A stretch of 12,045 nucleotides of DNA from Burkholderiaceae bacterium (lineage in GTDB: Bacteria > Pseudomonadota > Gammaproteobacteria > Burkholderiales > Burkholderiaceae_C): positions 1 to 12,045 of the forward strand of contig JALRFN010000237.1 in assembly GCA_023268425.1 (NCBI GenBank). The letters run 5' to 3'. Under the pieces are notes generated by a model that was not told where the DNA came from, ran no database searches, and saw nothing but the letters and a program-made list of their open reading frames with translations. A program made the translations under genes and the position numbers. Shown here in pieces: positions 5,912 through 11,659 of this stretch; the stretch's first letter is position 1; every line of letters starts with the position of its first letter.

Positions 5912-6507
5912 TGTGGACACGCAGACGTTGTTTGACGGGACTGGGCGCAGCCGCCATGGCCAGCCTGTTGTCGGGTTGCGATGACGGCCCGGCCTTTCAT
6001 GGCATCGACATCACGGGTGCTGATTACGCACTGGCGTTCGACTTGATCGACCACAATGGCCAACGACGCCAGTTGAGTGACTTCAAAGGCAAAGCCGTGA
6101 CACTGTTCTTCGGCTACACCCAATGCCCTGACGTGTGCCCGACGTCTTTGAGTGAGTTGGCACAAGCCAAACGCTTGTTGGGTGGCGATGGCGACAAAAT
6201 GCAGGGCCTGTTCGTGACGGTGGATCCAGAGCGCGACACCCCTGAAGTCATGAAAGCTTACATGGCTGCGTTTGACCCCAGTTTTTTGGCGCTCTACGCC
6301 CCTCAGGGGGGCTTGCCTGAATTGGCGAAAGCCTTTCGCATTTACTACAAAAAGGTTGATGGTCCCACGCCCACCAGCTACACCATGGACCATTCAGCAG
6401 GCTGTTATGTGTACGACCCACAAGGCCGCCTGCGCCTTTACCACCGCTATGCCAGCGGCGCCCAGGGCTTGGCCGAGGACATCCGCTGGCTGTTGAAGGG
6501 TGCGTGA
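5911..6507 (+). CDS. SCO1/SenC family copper chaperone, predicted lipoprotein
   Basis: This is a 198-residue thioredoxin-fold copper protein that probably helps metallate the CuA site of subunit II. Copper ligands are C72 and C76 in GYTQCPDVCPTSL and H161 in TMDHSAGCYVYDP. VTVDPERDTPEVM (about 102-114) is the other family signature. The N-terminus reads MWTRRRCLTGLG, then a hydrophobic run, then LSGC with C23. That is a lipobox, preceded by a twin-arginine-like TRRRCL. Aspartates at +2 and +3 after the cysteine predict retention in the inner membrane. The start at 5911 shares one base with the ctaB stop and has AGGGGG upstream. It is the last gene of the cluster; the next gene is convergent, and no clear hairpin terminator is visible in the 29-base gap. 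Confidence 0.96.
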   Translation: MWTRRRCLTGLGAAAMASLLSGCDDGPAFHGIDITGADYALAFDLIDHNGQRRQLSDFKGKAVTLFFGYTQCPDVCPTSLSELAQAKRLLGGDGDKMQGLFVTVDPERDTPEVMKAYMAAFDPSFLALYAPQGGLPELAKAFRIYYKKVDGPTPTSYTMDHSAGCYVYDPQGRLRLYHRYASGAQGLAEDIRWLLKGA

Positions 6508-6536
6508 TCACGCATCAAGCACCTGAGCCAACCGCA

Positions 6537-7571
6537 TCACGCGGCTTGATCGGCGGCGCTGGTGAAACTGTCAGCAAAGAAGGCGTCTGCGTCCAAACCT
6601 TGCGCGACAAAGTCTCGCTGCGCACTCTCGATGACGATGGGCGCGCCGCAAGCGTAGACCTGGTGCGGGGCCAAGGTGTCGTAGTCAGCCAGCACGGCGT
6701 GGTGCACAAAGCCCGTGCGTCCAGACCAGTTGTCCTCGGGCCGCGCATCCGAAACCACCGGCACATAGCTGACATGTGCGTGGGTGGCGGCGTGCGCTTG
6801 CATCCATTCGTGCAAGTACAAATCTTGCGGACGGCGGCCACCCCAATAAACGGTCGTGGGGCGAGTGATGTTGGCAAAGGCCATGTGTTCAAGCAAGGCC
6901 TTGATCGGCGCAAAGCCGGTGCCTGAGGCGAGCATGATTATGGGGGCGTCGCTGTCTTCGCGCAGGTAGAAGCTGCCCATGGGGCCTTCCAAACGCAAAA
7001 TCCCTTTTTCCTTGACCGTGCCATCGAACAGTGGGTCCGTGAACAGACCGCCTGGCAAGTGGCGGATGTGCAACTCAATGCCGCCAATGTCAGCCTGTGT
7101 GTGTGCGGCGTTGCCCATGGAATAGCTGCGGCGTGCGCCATCGCGCAAAATGATGTCCACGTATTGACCGGCGCGGTACTGGAAGACCTCAGCCGCTGGC
7201 AATTGCAGGCGCACGCGCATGACATCGTCGCCCAAGCGCTCCAGGCTGCTGATGCGAGCGGGCATTTTGCGTACAGGCAAGGCGTCAGCAGCAGTGACTT
7301 GTTTGGACTCCAAGACCACATCGCTGAGTGCGCGCGCGCGACAGGTCAAAATGATGCCCCCCGCCGCTTCTTCATCGGATAGGGCTTTGGCTTGATAGGC
7401 GCTCATCGCGACTTCGCCGCTGATGCGTTTGCACTTGCACGAGCCGCAGGCGCCATCTTTGCAGCCGTATGGCAAACCGACGCCTTGGCGGATGGCGGCT
7501 AGCAATATGGTTTCATCGTCGGCACATTCAAATTGGCGGCCGCTGGGTTCAACTGAGATGGCAAATGTCAT
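6537..7571 (-). CDS. 2Fe-2S ferredoxin/FAD/NAD(P)H oxidoreductase, CDP-6-deoxy-glucoseen reductase-like
   Basis: This 344-residue electron-transfer flavoprotein has three domains. The N-terminal plant-type 2Fe-2S ferredoxin has C37, C42, C45 and C77 (YGCKDGACGSCKCK, ILTCRA). The FAD-binding barrel has RRSYSMGN (147-154), and the NAD(P) domain has GTGFAP (217-222) and VYACGAP near the C-terminus. Proteins with this order are usually annotated in Burkholderiales as CDP-6-deoxy-delta-3,4-glucoseen reductase (AscD-like). Phenol hydroxylase and methane monooxygenase reductases share the same layout. No deoxysugar genes lie nearby, so the specific sugar function is doubtful and a general reductase for an unlinked partner is equally likely. 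The frame starts at a TTG at 7580, but the ATG at 7571 gives the family start MTFAISVEPSGRQF. It is divergent from the SDR gene. Confidence 0.92.
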   Translation of the reverse strand: MTFAISVEPSGRQFECADDETILLAAIRQGVGLPYGCKDGACGSCKCKRISGEVAMSAYQAKALSDEEAAGGIILTCRARALSDVVLESKQVTAADALPVRKMPARISSLERLGDDVMRVRLQLPAAEVFQYRAGQYVDIILRDGARRSYSMGNAAHTQADIGGIELHIRHLPGGLFTDPLFDGTVKEKGILRLEGPMGSFYLREDSDAPIIMLASGTGFAPIKALLEHMAFANITRPTTVYWGGRRPQDLYLHEWMQAHAATHAHVSYVPVVSDARPEDNWSGRTGFVHHAVLADYDTLAPHQVYACGAPIVIESAQRDFVAQGLDADAFFADSFTSAADQAA

Positions 7572-7582
7572 GAGGAACAAAC

Positions 7583-7610
7583 TTTGAATCAGTCACAAGT
7601 GCGCTATTTT
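7583..7610 (+). promoter_or_regulatory. Possible sigma70-type promoter for the SDR gene
   Basis: TTTGAA (7583-7588) and TATTTT (7605-7610) are separated by 16 bases in the short region between divergent genes. The match to consensus is partial. If used, the transcript would begin near 7617, at or inside the inverted repeat at 7613-7640. Confidence 0.28.
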
Positions 7611-7612
7611 CG

Positions 7613-7640
7613 CAAACCTCAAGGCGCTGTGCGAGGTTTG
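7613..7640. repeat. Perfect 8-bp inverted repeat covering the SDR gene ribosome binding site
   Basis: CAAACCTC (7613-7620) and GAGGTTTG (7633-7640) are exact reverse complements separated by 12 bases. The right arm contains GAGG (7633-7636), the likely Shine-Dalgarno of the gene starting at 7649. The element could be an RNA hairpin that masks the ribosome binding site or a protein operator shared by the two divergent genes. Confidence 0.6.
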
Positions 7641-7648
7641 AGACCGTG

Positions 7649-8566
7649 ATGGGCGCCTTGCCCGCTCGGTTTCGCCGCCCACGCCTGCTCATCGTGGGCT
7701 GCGGTGACGTCGGCAAGCGTGTCTTGCCTTGGGTCCGCCGGCGCATGCAGACCATGGTCATGACCCGTCACGCCGATGCCATGGCGTTTTGGCGCAGCCG
7801 TGGCGTGCGTCCTTTGTATGGTGACTTGGATCAACCCAGCAGCTTGCGCCGCTTTGCGGGCATGGCCACGCATGTCATGTATTTGGCGCCACCCGACGCG
7901 CAAGGCGACGATCGAGATCAGCGCATGCGCTCTTGGGTACAGGCCTTGCGGCGCCGCACCCTGCCTTTGCAGCATGTTTATGTGTCCACCAGCGGTGTTT
8001 ATGGCGATGCTCAAGGTCGGTGGGTGCATGAGCGTCAAGTGCCGAGAGCCCAAAGCCTGCGTGCCAAGCGACGTGTTGATGCTGAGCGTTGTTTGCGTGC
8101 CCTGTCGCCTCAAGCTGCGATTTTGCGAGCGCCCGGTATCTATGCGCTAGATCGAGAGGGCGGAACACCTGAGCGACGGCTGCGTGCGGGCACGCCCATT
8201 TTGCGGCCTCAGGACGACGTCTACACCAACCACATCCACGCTGACGATTTGGCGCGCGCCTGCGTCTTAGGTTTGCGTCGGCGGGCGCATGGTTTGACGT
8301 TCAACGTCAGTGACGACAGCGACATGACCATGGGGGATTACTTTCGCTTGGCCGCGCACTTGTTCGACTTGCCGCCGCCACCTGAAATCTCCAGGCTGCA
8401 AGCGCAAACGCAGTTGTCGCCGCAACTTTTGAGTTTCATGTCTGAGTCTCGCCGGCTGGTCAACCAAGGCATGAAGCAACACTTGGGTTTGTCGCTGCGC
8501 TACCCCACGGTGCTTGAGGGCTTGACTGCCCCAATTCGGACATCAAAAAACCGCCACCACCCATGA
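7649..8566 (+). CDS. NAD(P)-binding atypical SDR, NAD-dependent epimerase/dehydratase family (YeeZ-like)
   Basis: This is a 305-residue Rossmann-fold protein. The dinucleotide motif is LLIVGCGDVGKRV (G17, G19, G22). YGDLDQPSSL (about 57-66) and HVMYLAPP (75-82) follow, then the strand/active-site segment YVSTSGVYGD (111-120). The tail contains an NHIHADDLARA element typical of extended SDRs. The usual catalytic YxxxK is not visible; the corresponding stretch reads RAQSLRAKRRVDAE, as in YeeZ-type atypical SDRs. The substrate is unknown. GTG at 7646 is in frame immediately before the ATG at 7649; the ATG is preferred and GAGG at 7633-7636 is the probable ribosome site. Its last bases, including the stop codon, lie inside a terminator hairpin that serves the opposite strand. 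Confidence 0.87.
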   Translation: MGALPARFRRPRLLIVGCGDVGKRVLPWVRRRMQTMVMTRHADAMAFWRSRGVRPLYGDLDQPSSLRRFAGMATHVMYLAPPDAQGDDRDQRMRSWVQALRRRTLPLQHVYVSTSGVYGDAQGRWVHERQVPRAQSLRAKRRVDAERCLRALSPQAAILRAPGIYALDREGGTPERRLRAGTPILRPQDDVYTNHIHADDLARACVLGLRRRAHGLTFNVSDDSDMTMGDYFRLAAHLFDLPPPPEISRLQAQTQLSPQLLSFMSESRRLVNQGMKQHLGLSLRYPTVLEGLTAPIRTSKNRHHP

Positions 8567-8576
8567 GGTGGGGCGG
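8545..8576 (-). terminator. Rho-independent terminator of the acyl-CoA dehydrogenase operon
   Basis: Read on the - strand, CCGCC-CCACC (8576-8567) pairs with GGTGG-GGCGG (8561-8551). The loop has 5 bases (8562-8566), there is one bulged base (8556), and six T residues follow (8550-8545). It lies 20 bases after the small-subunit stop. It overlaps the 3' end of the convergent SDR gene, whose stop codon forms part of the loop. Confidence 0.83.
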
Positions 8577-8596
8577 CTGGCGCTGAGGGCCCGCGT

Positions 8597-9715
8597 TTAA
8601 ACGAAGACGCCCGCGGTGTCTTGCATGCGCTCGCTGACTTCACCCAAGTGGTGATTGCTGTCGCCCAAGCTCATTTCCATTTGCGTCAAGGCTTTGAAAT
8701 AGTGGCTGACGATGTACTCGTCGGTCACCCCGATGCCGCCGTGCAACTGCACTGCCTGTTGTCCCACGTGACGCATGCTTTGGCCCAGCTGATACTTGGC
8801 GCGGGCCATGGCCATGCGGCGTTCATCAGTCGGGGCATTGACCTTGAGCGTGGCGTAGTAACTCATGGAACGGGCCAATTCGAGGGACATTTTCATGTCA
8901 GCCAAGCGGTGGCGCAAAGCCTGGAAGGAACTGATGGCCACGCCAAATTGTTTGCGCGTGTTCAAGTATTCGGCTGTGATGGCCAGGGTCTTGTCCATGA
9001 TGCCTACGCCTTGCGCGGCCAACAATGCGATGCCGAGGTCAACGGCATGTTCCAAGGCCGCTTGCCCGTCGGTGGTCACCAGGCTGGCTGCGGCGCCATC
9101 TAACCAAACTTCTGCAGCACTCGATCCATCTTGTGTGCCGTAACCCGCTCGCTTGACGCCTGCTGCATCGGCACGGACAACAAACAAAGCCACTCGGCCA
9201 TTGAGTTGCGCGTTGACCAAAAATGCATCTGCGTGTGCACCTGCTGCCACCACATGCTTGGCACCCGTCACGGTGTAGCCATCGCCCGAGGCTTGCGCGC
9301 TGCTTGAGCAGTGGCTCAGTTTGTAGCGCCCGCCGCGCTCCTGATGCGCCAGCACCATCAGTGCGCTGCCATCAGCCATGTGCGGTAGCCATGCGGCTTT
9401 GACTTGGTCATCACCGTAGGCCTGCACCACCGCTGAGCACATCAAGGTTTGTGCCAGTGGCTCAAGCACCAGGCCGCTGCCCATGGCTTCCATGGCGATC
9501 ATGGCTTCCACCGGGCCCATGTCCATGCCACCGTGTTCACCACTGATCAGCAGGCCGCACAAACCCAGTTCTGCGATTTGTTGATAGGCCTCGGCGCTGA
9601 AGCCGCCTTGCTCGCGCACGATGCTGCGTCGGCGTTCAAAGTCATAGGCTTTGTCTACCCAGCGCACGACGGCGTCACGCAGTTGCTCTTGGTCGTCGGA
9701 AAAGTTGAAATCCAT
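8597..9715 (-). CDS. Acyl-CoA dehydrogenase family protein, small subunit (PimD-like)
   Basis: This 372-residue ACAD-fold protein is the second gene of a two-gene operon. The N-terminus MDFNFSDDQEQLRDAV with AYDFERRR (about 23-30) resembles pimeloyl-CoA dehydrogenase small subunits. It keeps the C-terminal FAD signature TRKQFG (253-258) with SFQALRHRLADM, and QLHGGIGVTDEY (323-334). The central TEPxxGSD-type flavin loop is missing: the region around residues 121-135 reads VLAHQERGGRYKLSH. The MCAD catalytic-glutamate position appears to be glycine or a neighbouring residue (LGDSNHH). It therefore probably works only with the large subunit, encoded 19 bases upstream. The start at 9715 has an AGGAG site at 9723-9727; the longer open frame runs back into the large-subunit gene. 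The true acyl-CoA substrate is unknown. Confidence 0.92.
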   Translation of the reverse strand: MDFNFSDDQEQLRDAVVRWVDKAYDFERRRSIVREQGGFSAEAYQQIAELGLCGLLISGEHGGMDMGPVEAMIAMEAMGSGLVLEPLAQTLMCSAVVQAYGDDQVKAAWLPHMADGSALMVLAHQERGGRYKLSHCSSSAQASGDGYTVTGAKHVVAAGAHADAFLVNAQLNGRVALFVVRADAAGVKRAGYGTQDGSSAAEVWLDGAAASLVTTDGQAALEHAVDLGIALLAAQGVGIMDKTLAITAEYLNTRKQFGVAISSFQALRHRLADMKMSLELARSMSYYATLKVNAPTDERRMAMARAKYQLGQSMRHVGQQAVQLHGGIGVTDEYIVSHYFKALTQMEMSLGDSNHHLGEVSERMQDTAGVFV

Positions 9716-9722
9716 TTGTGTA

Positions 9723-9727
9723 CTCCT
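9723..9727 (-). promoter_or_regulatory. Shine-Dalgarno of the small-subunit acyl-CoA dehydrogenase
   Basis: AGGAG on the - strand lies 7 bases before the ATG at 9715, in the 19-base gap after the large-subunit stop. It fixes the start against a 66-codon upstream extension of the open frame. Confidence 0.7.
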
Positions 9728-9734
9728 GCCGCGA

Positions 9735-10937
9735 TCAACCCAACAGGGTTTGTGAAACGATGTTGCGCTGCACTTCGTTGCTGCCACCGTAAATGGTGGT
9801 TTTGCGCATGTTGAAGTAATTTGCCGCCAGCGGCGCGCAGTGGTCAGCTTCGCCAGGGTAGGTGTCCAAGCCCATGGCTTGATCGCCTTGCCAGCCTGCT
9901 TCCATGGCTTCAAAGATGAAGGGCACAGACGAGGGGCCGCCAGCGAGCATCATCAATTCGGTGTAACGCTGCTGGATTTCGCTGCCCTTGATCTTCAACA
10001 GGCCAGCAATGTCCAGCGACTTTTTGCCGCTGCTTTCTGCTGACAAGACGCGTAGGACCAGCATTTCCAGTGCCACGATATCGACCTCTAGGCGAGCGAT
10101 GTCGTCGCGGAAGCGCATGTCGTTCCACACGCCTTCGGCCTTGGCGATGCGCTTGAGGCGTTCCAACTCGCGCTTGGCGCGGTTGACGTCCGCGATGTTG
10201 GTGCGCTCATGGGCCAGGAGGTACTTGGCGTAGGTCCAACCTTGGTTCTCTTCCCCAATCAAGTTCTCGGCTGGAACCTTGACATTGTCAAAGAAGACTT
10301 CGTTGACTTCGCACTCACCATCCAGCAACTTGATCGGGCGCACGGTGACGCCGGGCGATTTCATGTCGATCAGCAAGAAGGAGATGCCTTTTTGCGGTTT
10401 GCACTCTGTGTCGGTGCGCACGAGGCAGAAAATCCACTCGCCATATTGGCCCAATGTGGTCCAGGTTTTTTGACCGTTGACAATGTAGTGATCGCCCTGG
10501 CGTTCGGCGCGGGTTTTCAGTGAGGCCAGGTCAGAGCCAGAACCTGGTTCGCTGTAACCCTGGCTCCACCACACGTCGCCACTGGCGATGCCTGGCAGGA
10601 AACGTTGCTGTTGCTCGGCGTTGCCAAACGCCATGATCACGGGTGCCACCATCACAGGACCAAAAGGCACGATGCGGGGCGCACCCGCCAGGGCGCATTC
10701 TTCTTCAAACAAGTGCTTTTGTACGGCGTCCCAACCGGGGCCGCCAAATTGCTCGGGCCAGCCGTAGCCCAGCCAGCCTTTTTTACCCAAAATCTTGGCC
10801 CAAGCTTGCAAGTCATCCCGCGACAGGCGCTGGGCTTGGTGTACTTTTTGAGAAACGTCTTTGGGCAGGTTTTGTGCAACCCACTCGCGGACTTCGGCGC
10901 GAAATGCCTCTTGTTCCGGTGTGAAAGCCAGTTCCAT
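9735..10937 (-). CDS. Acyl-CoA dehydrogenase family protein, large subunit (PimC-like)
   Basis: This is a 400-residue ACAD flavoprotein and the first gene of the operon. It would catalyse alpha,beta-dehydrogenation of an acyl-CoA. The N-terminus MELAFTPEQEAFRAEVREW and GYGWPEQFGGPGW (57-69) match the large subunit of pimeloyl-CoA dehydrogenase-type pairs. The flavin/substrate loop is intact as YSEPGSGSDLASLK (128-141), followed by VNGQKTWTT. The usual RxxFG FAD motif is missing; the segment after HERTNIA (243-249) is highly charged. The C-terminus has IYGGSNEVQRNIV (382-394), so G384 replaces the MCAD-type catalytic glutamate. E244 or E257 on the preceding helix could be the base, as in long-chain ACADs. 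The start at 10937 has AAGGAG 8 bases upstream. The substrate cannot be told from context. Confidence 0.93.
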   Translation of the reverse strand: MELAFTPEQEAFRAEVREWVAQNLPKDVSQKVHQAQRLSRDDLQAWAKILGKKGWLGYGWPEQFGGPGWDAVQKHLFEEECALAGAPRIVPFGPVMVAPVIMAFGNAEQQQRFLPGIASGDVWWSQGYSEPGSGSDLASLKTRAERQGDHYIVNGQKTWTTLGQYGEWIFCLVRTDTECKPQKGISFLLIDMKSPGVTVRPIKLLDGECEVNEVFFDNVKVPAENLIGEENQGWTYAKYLLAHERTNIADVNRAKRELERLKRIAKAEGVWNDMRFRDDIARLEVDIVALEMLVLRVLSAESSGKKSLDIAGLLKIKGSEIQQRYTELMMLAGGPSSVPFIFEAMEAGWQGDQAMGLDTYPGEADHCAPLAANYFNMRKTTIYGGSNEVQRNIVSQTLLG

Positions 10938-10945
10938 GGCCGGGG

Positions 10946-10951
10946 CTCCTT
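10946..10951 (-). promoter_or_regulatory. Shine-Dalgarno of the large-subunit acyl-CoA dehydrogenase
   Basis: AAGGAG on the - strand lies 8 bases before the ATG at 10937. It excludes the long upstream extension of this open frame through purN. Confidence 0.72.
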
Positions 10952-10985
10952 GTGGTCTGAAAAATGACGAAGGTCGCTTTTTAGC

Positions 10986-10997
10986 ACGACCGTTCGT
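10986..10997. promoter_or_regulatory. Candidate operator (12-bp near-palindrome) in the purN/acyl-CoA dehydrogenase divergent region
   Basis: ACGACCGTTCGT matches its own reverse complement at 10 of 12 bases, with one mismatched pair. It sits about midway between the two divergent start codons, 48 bases from the dehydrogenase ATG and 43 from the purN ATG. TetR-family regulators of acyl-CoA catabolism often bind such sites. No regulator gene is in the window and the assignment is tentative. Confidence 0.35.
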
Positions 10998-11040
10998 TTT
11001 TGCGCAGTCTACCCAGCGACAGGGCCGATACACTTCCGCC

Positions 11041-11649
11041 ATGACGCACACTGTTCGCACACCGATTGTGGTGTTGATTTCCGGTTCTGGCAGCAATATG
11101 GTGGCCTTGGTGAAAGCCTCTCGCCAGCAACAGTGGCTGAGGCGGTTCGGCGCGGAAGTCGTGGCGGTGATCAGCAACCGTCCTGAAGCCGGGGGCTTAG
11201 CCAAGGCGTGCGACATGGGGGTGGCCACGCAAGTGGTTGACCACCAGCAACATGCCAGCCGCGAAGCCTTCGACGCCGCCTTGCAAGCAGCGATCAGCCA
11301 AGTGGGCGGGCAAACGCCACTGCTGTTGTTGGCGGGTTTCATGCGCATCTTGACGCCGAATTTTGTTCAAGCGTATGCAGGCCGCATGCTCAACATTCAC
11401 CCCAGTTTGTTGCCCGCATTTCCTGGCTTGAACACACACCAGCGGGCCATCGACATGGGGTGCCGCTTTGCTGGGGCCACGGTGCACGAGGTCACTGCAG
11501 AGCTCGACCACGGCCACATTTGGGGCCAAGCCGTGGTGCCGATTGTGCCGGGCGACGATGGTCCTGCACTCGCTGCTCGGGTGCTCAGCCAGGAGCACCG
11601 CATTTATGTGGACGCGGTCACCGCGTGGTTACAAGCCCACGCGGTTTGA
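11041..11649 (+). CDS. purN: Phosphoribosylglycinamide formyltransferase (GAR transformylase)
   Basis: This 202-residue cytoplasmic enzyme transfers the formyl group of 10-formyl-tetrahydrofolate to GAR in de novo purine synthesis. The phosphate-binding loop is VLISGSGSNMVAL (11-23). NRPEAGG (46-52) follows, then the catalytic segment LNIHPSLLPAFPG, with N118 and H120 equivalent to E. coli N106 and H108. The catalytic aspartate is D156 in HEVTAELDHGHI. All key residues are present and the length is normal. The open frame extends 60 codons upstream, but family similarity begins at the ATG at 11041. No good Shine-Dalgarno is visible; the nearest AGGG is 16 bases upstream, so the leader may be very short. 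It is convergent with prfC, 10 bases apart. Confidence 0.96.
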   Translation: MTHTVRTPIVVLISGSGSNMVALVKASRQQQWLRRFGAEVVAVISNRPEAGGLAKACDMGVATQVVDHQQHASREAFDAALQAAISQVGGQTPLLLLAGFMRILTPNFVQAYAGRMLNIHPSLLPAFPGLNTHQRAIDMGCRFAGATVHEVTAELDHGHIWGQAVVPIVPGDDGPALAARVLSQEHRIYVDAVTAWLQAHAV

Positions 11650-11659
11650 GCGGGAGTTT

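Noticed and set aside
6532..6544. A small CCGC/GCGG hairpin between the SCO and oxidoreductase stop codons
   Set aside because: The stem is only 4 bp and there is no T run on either strand, so it does not qualify as a terminator.
6504..6926. A + strand open frame overlapping the 3' half of the oxidoreductase gene
   Set aside because: It is a shadow of the conserved - strand gene; the product has no recognisable domain and no ribosome binding site.
9716..9913. A 66-codon upstream extension of the small acyl-CoA dehydrogenase frame
   Set aside because: It lies within the large-subunit coding region in another frame. The ATG at 9715 has AGGAG upstream and the family N-terminus.
10938..11348. 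A 137-codon upstream extension of the large acyl-CoA dehydrogenase frame through purN
   Set aside because: The ATG at 10937 has a strong AAGGAG and is where ACAD similarity begins. The extension is antisense to purN and shows no family similarity.
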